Of a DNA stretch of 64,000 nt, positions 21,929 to 31,942 are shown piece by piece. Within the stretch, counting starts at the first letter, position 1, and the number at the start of each line of letters is the position of its first letter. The position numbers were made by a program, and so were the translations under genes. The DNA is taken from positions 2,108,001 to 2,172,000 of the forward strand of contig CP085829.1 of the NCBI GenBank assembly GCA_020809705.1, given 5' to 3'. Below the pieces are notes generated by a model. The model was not told the DNA's origin. It ran no database searches and saw only the letters and a program-made list of their open reading frames with translations. Source of the DNA: Calonectria ilicicola. Taxonomy: Eukaryota > Ascomycota > Sordariomycetes > Hypocreales > Nectriaceae.

Positions 21929-23541
21929 ATGGCTGACAAGGACAACATGTCGGAGCACCGAGAGGAGCGCCTCTCTGACGCCGAGAACCCCAAGGCCATG
22001 ATTGGTGCCGTGCCCGGCCTTGAGGACTATGTTCCCGGGTCCGACGAGGAAAAGGCCCTCGTTCGCAAGATCGATCTTATGCTGCTTCCTACCATGTGGC
22101 TCATGTACCTCTTGTCTTACATGGATCGTACCAAGTGAGTAGTTGCTGAGCCTAGTGGGATTATTTTTTTTTTCTAACCAATCGCGTTTTTCTACAGCAT
22201 CGGAAACGCCAAGATTGCCGGCATGACTGACGATCTCGGAATGGATTCCAACATGTACTCCATCTCTCTGGTTGTCTTCTTCATCGGTTACGTGCTTTGC
22301 GAAGTTCCCTCCAAGTAAGTTGACCGCATCAGGGAAAAGAAATCTCACAACAACTCTAGTTACTGACTTGGAACAACAGCATGATTCTTGCCAAGACCGG
22401 TCGTCCTAGCATCTTCCTCGCCACCATCATGTGTGTTTGGGGCTGTGTGACTATTGGTATGGGCTTTGTTCCCACTTACGAGGGCCTTGTCGGTTTCCGA
22501 GTTGTTGTTGGTATCCTTGAGGCTGGTTTCGCTCCTGGTGTCCTCCTCCTTCTCTCCTCCTGGTACAAGAAGTCGGAGCAGTCGAAGCGATTCGCCGTCT
22601 ACATTTCTGCTGCTATCCTTTCCGGTGCCTTTGGTGGTCTCCTCGCTGGTGCCATCACTACCGGTCTTGATGGCGCTCACGGCCTTGAGGGTTGGCGATG
22701 GCTCTTCATTGTTGAGGGTGCTGCCACTGCTGGATGGTCCATCATTGCCGCCTTCATCCTTCCCGATTTCCCCGAGAACGAGAGACGTCTGACTGAGGCT
22801 CAACGCAAGCTGTGTGCTCAGCGCATGCAAAGCGAGTCTCTCATCCAGCACTCTGAGGATCAGCCCAAGCTTGGTCACATTGGAGCTCTCAAGGTTGCCC
22901 TTTCTAACTGGAGAACCTGGCTTTTCGTTGTCGGTTACATGGTAAGTAAAAAAAAAATCAAGTTGTGTATTGACGAGCATTTTCTAACGTTTGAATTCAA
23001 ACAGGCCATCGTCGGTTCCTCCACCCTCTCCTACTTCTACCCTACCCTCGTCGCTGGTCTCGGATACACCTCGCACATGGCTCAGTACATGACTGTCCCC
23101 ATCTACGCTGTTGCCTTTGTTTGCACTGCCATCACCGGTTACTTCATGGATCGCCACCCTTCAAAGCGTGGATACGTCCTTGCTGCCTGGATGTCGGTTG
23201 CTATGCTGTGCGCCATCATCGTCTGCGTCGTGTACAACCTCAAGGCCCGATATGCTCTGCTCGTCATCATGGCCTCTGGTCTGTGGGCTTCCAACGGCCT
23301 GGCTCTGTCCTACACTTCCTCCACCTTTACCGATACTCCTGCCGAAGTCCGCGGTATTCTCCTGGCCTTTGTCAACGCCATGGGTAACCTCGCCCAGATC
23401 TACGGTGCCTACCTCTTCCCCAGCAAGGACCAGCCCAAGTACCTCATGGGATTCGGTGTCATCAGTGGCCTTTGCTTCACTGGTGTCATCTCTTACCTGT
23501 CACTGGCCGTACTTCTTAAGAAGTACCCTGTCCGCAAGTAA
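21929..23541 (+). CDS. MFS transporter, Dal5/ACS-like family
   Basis: Four exons: 21929-22134, 22198-22314, 22380-22941 and 23005-23541, giving 473 aa. Introns are 62-65 nt with GTGAGT/GTAAGT donors. A hydrophilic N-terminus (about 50 aa) leads into roughly 12 hydrophobic segments. Family signatures are LSYMDRTNIGNAKIAGM after TM1, the GRPSIFLA loop, FRVVVGILEAGFAPGV and RAEVRG-like PAEVRGILLAF in the second half. These are typical of the fungal anion:cation symporter group (allantoate, nicotinate and other small organic solutes) rather than the sugar-porter family. In this cluster it is the likely plasma-membrane uptake step for the pathway substrate. It shares its upstream region with the divergent SDR gene, suggesting co-regulation. 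Substrate unknown. Confidence 0.92.
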
Positions 23542-24416
23542 AAATATTAAAAATAATACTTTGGAATTGAAATTTACGCAGAGGTGGATGGATTTACTTG
23601 TATATAAGACATACGAGCTATGTAGCATATTAAATTGCAATCCGTCACTATGAAACTAAACTTTGCATCGCGTGAGAGTGAATCCCTGTCTGTGTGGGCG
23701 TTGCCGTTCACTTGCAATTCCCGTGAACTTTATTCAAGTTTTGACATCCCAGACTAGTCTGAAACAGGACTAAGATGAGGATCTAATATATTGACAAGTT
23801 TATGCCAATTAAGAGTCCAACAAGCGTAGTCAAGAGAGTAAAGTTGTATGATGAGAGCACATCGCCGTTGTGAGTTACCATGTCTTGGCGTTGATGGGGC
23901 TGACTTACACCATTATACAATCTCGGCAAGGCTTGGTTCAAAAAGGACCGGTTGTACCCACCGCAATCCTTGAAACAGATGTGGCGCAAATCTGCCGACT
24001 GTGGCTTGGCCATTAATAACTTCGAAGTGTACTCTCTATGCCGATTTTCTCTTCGTTTACGTCCAAGTTGTTAAAGAATATAACCATATCTACTACAGTT
24101 AAACCACGGCGATTTCAACTCGGTCGTAAGCTTACTGTCCATAGATTAAGATGCGGGTTGGCAAAGGATTTAGACCCTGGAGCGGTAGTTGTTTTCACTC
24201 GGTACTAACTATGCATTCCTTCGCTCGCTAGGGTATAGGCAGAAACTGATGTCACTAAGGCGTGCCAATTGGTCAAACCATGCTGTCAGCAGGTGGGCTG
24301 AACACAAACTTTCCGACAATGCATCGCCAACCGATCAACTCCCAATGTCAACCAAAAAGTTATCATCCTTTTCCACTGCATACTACACAATAAACAAGCA
24401 AAAAGAGAGTAACTCA
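23542..24416. other. Left flank of the recombinase element
   Basis: No gene is supported. The first 200 bp are the MFS 3' region and contain one copy of a degenerate repeat (23653-23740). The remainder is AT-rich with no coding signal. Confidence 0.55.
23653..23740. repeat. Degenerate repeat, left copy
   Basis: Three colinear blocks match 31856-31942 in the same orientation: AAAC.AAACTTTGCAT, GAGAGTG.ATCCCTGT and CCCG.GAACTTTAT..AAG. The two copies bracket the recombinase element, which lies between them. Confidence 0.6.
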
Positions 24417-24464
24417 CTCCGGTACAGGGAATCGAACCCTGGGCAAGCACCGCCATAGGGTGTG
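24417..24464 (-). pseudogene. tRNA 3'-half relic
   Basis: The minus strand shows a T arm with perfect 5-bp stem CAGGG/CCCTG and loop TTCGATT, which includes the pol III B-box consensus GGTTCGATTCC. A 7-nt acceptor-like strand TACCGGA follows, then a T5 run about 12 nt on. Upstream is a possible anticodon hairpin CACC-CTATGGC-GGTG. No D arm, A box or matching 5' acceptor strand is found, so this is a truncated or degenerate tRNA. It lies about 400 bp left of the recombinase gene. Confidence 0.5.
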
Positions 24465-24860
24465 CAAACATATTGACGATTTTCGTTCTTTCTTTTTGGC
24501 AAATATCTTTATGAAAATGGGAAGGCGCTAATCTTATCTGTCATCACTATATGGGCACAGCCACCGAGCTTGTTGTTTGCGCTACGGTCATCCGCTCACA
24601 GCTGTGGCACAGAGGTAGAGCACACTGTCAAAGTAAGTAGAATTACTGACACCTGCTGGCAATAGATCAGCCCGGCACGTGGTAAACGTGTATATGCAAC
24701 TTTCGCACTCAGTATTTTCGGCTTCGCTTCATCATTACTGCCACACCGCGAGTTATCGCTTTCTCCATCATCACCGCCGTCGGATCGCCGTCGCCGTCCT
24801 CCCCTATCGTCATCGTTGACCTCATCATCATCGCCGTCAGATCGTCATCACATCACAGAG
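24465..24860. other. Upstream region of recombinase gene
   Basis: No gene. The last 100 bp are a CATCATC/GCCGTC-rich low-complexity leader directly before the ATG at 24861. Confidence 0.5.
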
Positions 24861-27794
24861 ATGTCTCGCAGAATCGGCCGCAAAAAAGAGCAGTTAGGTG
24901 ATTTCCTTCGTCGAGTGGAGGCCATCGACCTGAATGCACCCGATTCCGAAATCTTTCAACTTTTGGACGAATCGATTGAACTCGAGCAACTTGCACGTGG
25001 TTTCCGTCATCACTCCCTCAGAACGCAGCTAAGACAAGACCATCACCTTCATGTATATCAGGAATTTGTCCGCAAGATATTTCCGCATCAGATCAACTTA
25101 CTTCAGCCTAATGATGATGCCGCCCTCGATAAGGCCTGTTTCCCTGATCCCACTGATGATCCGCATGAGCCGTTTGCATCCCTGTTAAAGCAGCTTCGAC
25201 TTTTTCTACATTTTATTGTTATAAAGTGCGTCCCGCGCTCGATTGATGATGATTATATTAATTATTAAATCTTGGTTCAGTACCGCCGCAGTATGTTATT
25301 CTGGATTCACCGCAAGTACAACGAGCGTCATATCCAGCCTCCACAATCAACTAGGCTCTTCAATAGCATCACAGAAATGATGAGATTTCTTGCCAAGCGC
25401 TTCCAAATTAGATCCCGTCATCAAGCAACCCTTAATACTACACGAGTTGGAACTTGGGAACTGTTGCAAATGATGGAATTTGATCTCCGCGAAACTGCAT
25501 GCATTGAGCTTGCAGAATGCCATCATTTGGCTTGGGTACTTGGCCGATTAGCTGCCCTTCGCCCTGGCTCCCTTGCTCTTCCTGGACGCATGGAAGCTGA
25601 TCGTCACTTACCATATCTTGTGTGGGGTGATATGGAAATTTATCGAACTGATACTCTCGGCAAATTTTCAGTCCGGTTAACAATCCGAAATCTTAAGACA
25701 AACGTGCCTGATCCCGAGCGGGCGCAGCAGACTGTAACTAGCAGTCTCATCCTGTAAGTTTGCATCGTCACTATTGTCATCATCACCCCACCTCTCTAAG
25801 CCATCTCTCTCATGATACATTGCTTACCTGTATGACTAATTCATAACAGATACCTGCATAGCCCTAAAAGCCAACTTGCATTGGAGTTATCAGTACCATA
25901 TTGGATTCTTATTATTGCCCTCTGTCGTGGTGCTTTACAAGGGATTGAGAGTCTTAATGATCTCTTCACAGGTCGACAGCAAAATATACTTATTAAATCT
26001 GAATTTAAGGATAAATTGGTGATGATAGTTGGAAAACAATGAGGATTAGGTGTTGATCTTGATAAGCTAATGCTATTAGATTCCCTTACCGAATACCTGA
26101 AGCTATGGGGTGAGAAAGTTGGGTACACTTGGCCTATTATATTTTACAGCATTCATCAAAATACTGCCCAAGAGCTAATAAAAGCTATTGGACCCGAAAA
26201 GACACGTGCTGTCATGGCCTATGACCCGCAGTCGGTAATTCTAGAGAAATACTATACTGCTGATCGCACGTCATTGCTCAACTTGACATCATTGGCATTG
26301 CATGAAGACAATGGCAATAATGATAACAATGATAACCAACACAAGCTAGCAATCACCAAGCTTGAGGCTGAACAGCTTAGCAAAATGGGACCAATGCTTA
26401 ACCGTGTTTTCCGAGAACTTCTTGACAGTAATAATAATTATCCACATGCAGGTGATACTACAGCCAAGAAGAACAGGAATCACATATTGCGGCGCGCTGC
26501 ATTTCGCACTATGATAAAGGATCTTGTCAAGGAGCAGAAACAAAACCAAACTATTGATAAGACGGCCCATAGAATTGAAGACCTGCAGTCCATGAGTAAC
26601 AAGTTCAATCACCGCATTATCCAGCAAGCAAAACAATACGCTATTAATGATACCCACCCAGCAAGCAGTCTCCATAATACTATGAATGATAATTCGCTTG
26701 ACAATTATGCTAGCATAAACTTGGACAATAATTTTAACGAAAGTGTTGATAATAGCCAACAAGTAGAAGATAACGCTGAGACGCAGTTTCAAGAACAAAT
26801 TGAAAATAGCGAGGCTGTACACACATACCCAAATAAACTTACCAACATTGACATTTTATAACAACTTAGTGAAATTGACTATGTAATAGTAGCAAGATCC
26901 GTAATAGAAATTTGGATAAACATTGGCACTGGTGACTCTGAATTCAGGTCCAAAAGCCGTACTTACCAGACTATTCTTTGCTCTTCCTGTCAAGATGATA
27001 ACACTATCCTTGATGAGAATGTCAAATCCAAAGGGTGGCTCCCAAGCAAGCTAGACCGTCACATGAAGAGTGAATTTCATTCTAACTTCCGACGTTTTAT
27101 GCGACGAGCACAGAACCTTGCAATCCAGCAGGGCCTTGACGGTGTCCGATGCGAAATTTGTGCTGCAATTGCACTAGAGGGTGTAACCATTCCTGTTTAT
27201 GCTACAGTTTCAACCCTATCACGGCATATTTCATCATCAGATCAACAAAAGATGCACGCAATCGAGGCTGGGTTCGGCTGGTGGAATCAATGTGACAACG
27301 AACTTGATTTGGCTGTGACCCATGATGAGATGAAACGCCAGATGGGTTGGTATGATGATGATTTTCGAGGTCATCTTGGGCATAAGAGAAAATCTCAACA
27401 CGAGCACGATGAAAGACTCCGCCGCAGAGCTGCAGAGACCGACAAGGTTTTTGCCTTTGCAGACATTCCGATTCTGACAACGCCGGTGCCAGTCAAATCA
27501 TCGCTTCCAGTTTTCTCTCATCATCTCAAGTACGGTAGCATTCCAGGTAATTACCTCAAGCGTGATGGAATGCAGTTCGCAACTATTACCGACACCCCCC
27601 ATGAGCGTCAGAAACCAATCCCGGCGATTTACACCAATGCCCTCTCGTATCAAGAATCCCCAACCAACGAGAACGATGTGGGGATTAAATTCACAGCAGA
27701 TCAGCTCAAACACCTAACGTTCACGTCTATGCCTGGAACAAAAGGCAACGGTCCTGATTCTGAGCATCGCATGATCAAAAAAATTACAAAATGA
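24861..27794 (+). pseudogene. DUF3435/captain-like tyrosine recombinase, decayed
   Basis: One long reading frame of about 945 codons: exon 24861-25753, a GTAAGT...ACAG intron of 96 nt, and 25850-27794. It is interrupted by three in-frame stops: TAA 25266, TGA 26040 and TAA 26859. The order of parts fits the fungal DUF3435 (FluG-domain, Starship captain-like) family. These are a helical N-terminal core-binding region, LAALRPGSL with the first catalytic Arg (25560), LPYLVWGDMEIYRTDT, IALCRGAL...IKSEF, then YSIHQNTA, MAYDPQS and LEKYY with the nucleophile-like Tyr. A Cys-rich C-terminal segment (CEICAA...H) resembles a zinc finger. The expected second catalytic Arg and the His are replaced (YSIHQ, MAYD). 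Each stop could arise from CAA or CGA by C-to-T. The first stop could alternatively be removed by a 63-nt intron with a poor donor. Function, if intact: site-specific DNA integration. As it stands it is probably inactive. Confidence 0.78.
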
Positions 27795-27814
27795 GAAGAG
27801 GGTATTACAGGCTT

Positions 27815-27990
27815 GTAAGAATGACGATGTACGTCGACGTGAACGTGGAAATGACGATGTACGTGGAAATGACGATGTACGTGGAAATGACGAGGTACGG
27901 GGAAATAACGATGCACGGGGAAATAACGATGCACGCGGGAATGACGGTGCATGTAAATATGACAGTGCACGTGAGAACGACAGGGCACAT
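27815..27990. repeat. 18-bp tandem repeat
   Basis: Unit ACGATGTACGTGGAAATG, about nine copies, most diverged towards the right (GCACGG, GCACGC variants). It starts 20 bp after the recombinase frame ends. The 18-bp period keeps frames open on both strands, so the short ORFs here are not taken as genes. Confidence 0.85.
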
Positions 27991-28405
27991 TGGTGACAAT
28001 GAAGTTGAGTGTAACTGGCAGTGCTGTCGATTTAATAGAGTAAGGAATGAGCAAATACATTAGGGCATCTCCTATAAGATTCTTATTGCCTTAAAAAGTT
28101 ACATAACAGGACCTACAAAAACCACAATGGATGAAATCTAACCGAGAAGCATTGACTAAAAAAGAAAGCAAACAATTAGGATCGCTCTAAAATAAATACA
28201 CACCCTCCAACTCACTTAAACCTTCCATTAACATCACCTCCCGCTAATCAAGCCTCATTACATCAATTAATTTCTCCAACTTCATCATTATCATTCGCCA
28301 GACAAGGGTAGAATACTCACATCATTCTCAGCGTAAGTTAAATCATTTCTTGCTATCTTCATCATTTCATCGCAGTGTCCAGTGATCTCACAACGTTACA
28401 GAATC
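27991..28405. other. Spacer and leader within the element
   Basis: AT-rich non-coding sequence with pyrimidine-rich, TCATCATT-type leader before the ATG at 28406. No gene seen. Confidence 0.5.
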
Positions 28406-29401
28406 ATGCCTGTCAAACCAAAATTTTCTACACTAAAGATAACTGCCTTGCCACAAGGTGATGAGGATAACCAAATCATCGCCAAACGTGTTGTTTCCCT
28501 ATTTAACAAGAACCGGGCTTCTATGCCAGATGACGTTGCTAGTACGATTATTGAGTTTCTGATTAATGATTCTGCTGCATTTGTCAGTGGGCAAGCGAAG
28601 TTGTTGCCTATTACTTATAAGTACTACTGGCAAATGTTCAAGAAGGGTAGTGTGGTTAAAAGGCCTAATCTGAAGTGGGAGAAATGGTGGATTCTTGCTG
28701 CCATTTATGGTCTTGATGATGATCGACTTCGAAGCGCAAAGACCGAGTTTTCCAACCGATTTAATGGCGCCCGTATCACCATGGGATATCCTGGGCCGAA
28801 GAATGACAGCGAATCCACAAGCTCGGTCATTAATGACTCCGTCGCGACAATTGGAAAAGAAAACGGCACCAATTCCAATAATGCAGATGATGATGCGATG
28901 AAGTTCTTGAAGCAACTGTGCGATCCTAAAGGAGCTACAGATGTCCTTATCCAGGCCGTAAGTGACCTCTTCAAGGAGCGTCATGGAGAGATCAGCAAAG
29001 ATGGTGGTAAGGATGCCAACACCGAGTTGGAAATCATCAAGGTCAACACAAAGGGGCTGAAGGACAAGGCCGACGGCAAGAGTGATCAACGCATCACTCA
29101 TAAGCGCAAAAGAGATGATGAGAACAATGATGATAGCGATACGACTACCACTGAATCCGTTAGCTCTGAAGAGGAAAAGAGATGAAAAAGGTACAAGGCC
29201 CTCAAAACGGAGAAAAAGGAGCTTAACCACCAAATCGACAACCTTTGTATCCAACTCCAGGCCACCGATGAGCTTGTCGCAGAATTGTCTCGACGTCATC
29301 ACGAACTTGAGGTCGCTGTGACAAAGCAAGACGAAAAGATCGATCAAATGTCCGCCTTTATTTTCCAGGTAGTCCAGAAGGCTTTGAATAAGAGCAATTA
29401 A
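28406..29401 (+). pseudogene. Element-encoded coiled-coil protein with internal TGA
   Basis: An open frame from ATG 28406 runs 259 codons to a TGA at 29183. The same frame then continues for another 71 sense codons to TAA at 29399. The segment after the TGA (KRYKALKTEKKELNHQ...) has heptad-like Leu/Ile spacing and reads as a coiled coil, so the full protein was probably 331 codons. The N-terminal third contains a Trp-rich block (KYYWQMFKKG...KWEKWW), followed by an Asn/Asp/Ser-rich middle and a basic-acidic stretch (HKRKRDDENNDDSD). I do not recognise a family. It lies 0.6 kb after the recombinase gene on the same strand and shares its low GC, so it is probably cargo or an accessory gene. The TGA could derive from CGA by one transition; a sequencing error is also possible. 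Confidence 0.6.
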
Positions 29402-29727
29402 TGGGAGGTTTTATCACTCGCAATGGGATGGATATTTGCACGGGATTTGGCGTTACCAAGTATGGAACTTTTAGGAGTGGGCCAACTATTGAGGAGCACC
29501 GAAGGTGATTGGGATCAATGAGTTCAATGCTTAGGGTAGAAATATCACAATATCACAGAAATGTATTGTTAAGCAATTTACGTCCTCAGAAGTAAAGACC
29601 CCATTATCATCATCAGTTTGATAAATCCCCTTTGTCCATAACGTTCTTCTCAGCATATCCCGATTTTACCCACAACCAACACTGCACAGCAAAATCGTAT
29701 GCAAATGAGCCAACTGCCCATCTAAAC
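29402..29727. other. Intergenic within the element
   Basis: AT-rich, no gene. It separates the tail ends of the plus-strand coiled-coil gene and the minus-strand gene. Confidence 0.5.
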
Positions 29728-29797
29728 TTAGTCATCGTCATGGTATTCATCATGATCTTGGTTCTGATCTCCCTCGTGATAATCATCTTCACTGTCT

Positions 29798-30816
29798 TCA
29801 ATGACTACGCGGGTACATGACTACGCGGGTACGCCGACCGGGCGTTTTGGCAGGGCGGGTATGATGTCTCTTGCGGATAGGCTGTGAGCCCTCAGCTGAT
29901 TGTGAGCTCTGACTGCCATCACGACCTCGAACATCAGTCTGGAAGCTAGCCGTCCGGGTGGCAACCGTTTTTTTCCCCTTCGTCTTTTCTTGCTTGTATT
30001 TTCGACTGAGGGTTATATAGAGTTCAGAAATATAGTCATCTGCATCTGTGATGATGTCGAGAAGTTGAGAGAGAGGAGCTAAAGTGATATATTAGATGAG
30101 AGAATAACATAAGAAGGACCCATCCAATATCACTTACCACCTGAAACATCATCAGGAGAACTAGGGAGCGCACCCTTGATTTCTTCAATAAACTCCTTGC
30201 TATTCCGAAGGAGATTCTTTGAGCGTTTAACCAAAGGAGCTTTACCAGATGACAAAATAAAACGCTCATATGCCTGGTAAAGAACATCAGCATGGTCAGC
30301 CATCAACTTATCATAAGCTTCGGTGGCAGCATCTTCGTCATCATCAGTCCCATTTTCTTGAACGGATGGCTTCTTCGAAATGGATGACCGGCGGCTATCA
30401 GTGGCACTTGTAGTGGAGGATCGACGTGATGAAGAACCCCCACGCCTAAATACGAGTCAACATCATCATCGGCATAGATTCCAAGGGCATCACGTACTTG
30501 CTTTCAAGAGAAAGCTTCAAAAGTATTTCCGTGATTTTTTGCAGGTGCGCAGACAGCTTAAAGCATTTAGTAAAGTAGAAAACAAATATCACCATGGCCG
30601 TACCGTTTCCATGTTGTTAAGCGTCGCAGCCTCTCCTAGCGAGACCATCCATGGTTCAACAGTAACCCACTTGCGAGTCATAGTCACATCACCGTGAGGG
30701 GTCTCTCTAGTGATAGCTCCGGATTCGGTGATGCCGGACGGGCCGGTGCCGGCTTCGGGTTCGATGATGCCAGACGGGCCAGTACCAGCACGGGTTGGGG
30801 TGTTGTGGGAAGACAT
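29798..30816 (-). CDS. Element-encoded unknown protein, C-terminus altered by duplication
   Basis: Four exons: 30604-30816, 30498-30556, 30139-30445 with one base to 30138, and 29798-30078, giving 286 aa. Splice sites are GTACGG/TTTAAG with a TACTAA branch, GTACGT/TTTAG and GTAAGT/TTTAG, all in frame. The N-terminus has two copies of AGTGPSGI(I/T)E. The middle is Ser/Arg-rich, then a helical part (AYDKLMADHADVLYQAYERF) with a nuclear-signal-like basic tail (IRKRHHTRPAKTPGRRTR). A perfect 16-bp tandem duplication at 29801-29832 changes the frame just before the end. If only one unit were present, the frame would continue to TAA at 29728 with a strongly acidic tail. Family not recognised. It opposes the other two element genes and may be cargo. 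Confidence 0.55.
29801..29832. repeat. Perfect 16-bp tandem duplication
   Basis: ATGACTACGCGGGTAC occurs twice without a gap (29801-29816 and 29817-29832). It lies at the 3' end of the minus-strand gene and shifts its frame. Confidence 0.97.
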
Positions 30817-31855
30817 TATCCCTTGGTGTAGCGAGGTCAGTGGAGGCTAAGAGAGTGATGACAAGAATAATAAGGTGATGATGCGATTACGAGGAAAGGA
30901 AAAAAAGCATCGTGGAAATTTTTAAATCATCTTGGCTGTGTTCATCCCGTGCAGCTGTCAAGTCTTGTTTACCAACTGGCAAGGGCTTGGCTAAAATCAC
31001 ATTTCCTACCAAGTATGACAGGTGAGGGATAGTGATTTCAGGGTAAGCTTATACTACGCAGCAGATGCCGGATTATTATTAGTTGTTGGAGAGTGTGCCA
31101 AATCAATCTGAATAAGTTCTTACTGCCCCAAGATGATTACAGGCTCAGTGATGTAGATAAACCCTCCTGGTTTTTTCAGTTATCCGAGAAAATACAAAGG
31201 ATTTTTAAAAACAGTGCAATTCATTAGAGAAGAGTCGCAAGCGTCAGGAGATCATGTCGATAGGAAGAAATGTACTTGTCAATCGATGCGCGAGGATATT
31301 AAGAGTTTATGGAAGGGAATAAATACCTTCCACATAACTTGTGGATACGATTTAGTGAAAGAACAACACCAACAAGAGTACAGCTAATGGAAGTTTTCGT
31401 ACAAGCAACGATGGGGATGATGTCCCAAGTACATACGACAAGTCAGAATTAAATGTCTTGAGAAACCAGTAGCTCTGAAGAGGTCTAAAATAAATAATCT
31501 AAATGACAAAACACTGTTTAGAAATTATTTTATAACATTACTTCATTTCAGCAACAGAAAAGCATGACTCAGTGAAACGTTTCTGGAACCACCGTACCTC
31601 CACCTGCAGACAACGACAACACGGCCATATATCCTAACCAGAAGAGGCACCACTTGGCCTTGAAGCGAGTCTGTTGCCTTGAATTTTGACAGAATGAAAC
31701 TTGGCGACAACCCATTCTTTTACGAATTCGGTGAGGAGTTTGCTGCATGCGCAAATATGACATCTCGAAATACAAATTTATGCTACTTTGACTCGTCTTA
31801 TTATCCAAATATGGACCAGTTATGTGAAATGGCCGTTGGAATAGATTCATCTGTC

Positions 31856-31942
31856 AAACCAAACTTTGCATTACTTCTAGTTCGAGAGTGTATCCCTGTT
31901 TATTGTTTGCATTAGCTCTCCCGGGAACTTTATCGAAGCCGG
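31856..31942. repeat. Degenerate repeat, right copy
   Basis: Direct-orientation partner of 23653-23740. The matching blocks are in the same order and at similar spacing. The pair brackets about 8.1 kb that includes all three element genes. Confidence 0.6.

Noticed and set aside
25218..25280. Intron that would remove the first stop in the recombinase
   Set aside because: Donor GTTATA is poor, and the removed segment (SIDDDYIN) reads like part of the core-binding domain; kept as a possibility only.
27791..28063. Plus and minus ORFs over 27.8-28.06 kb
   Set aside because: Products are pure 6-residue repeats (MTMYVE) from the 18-bp tandem array.
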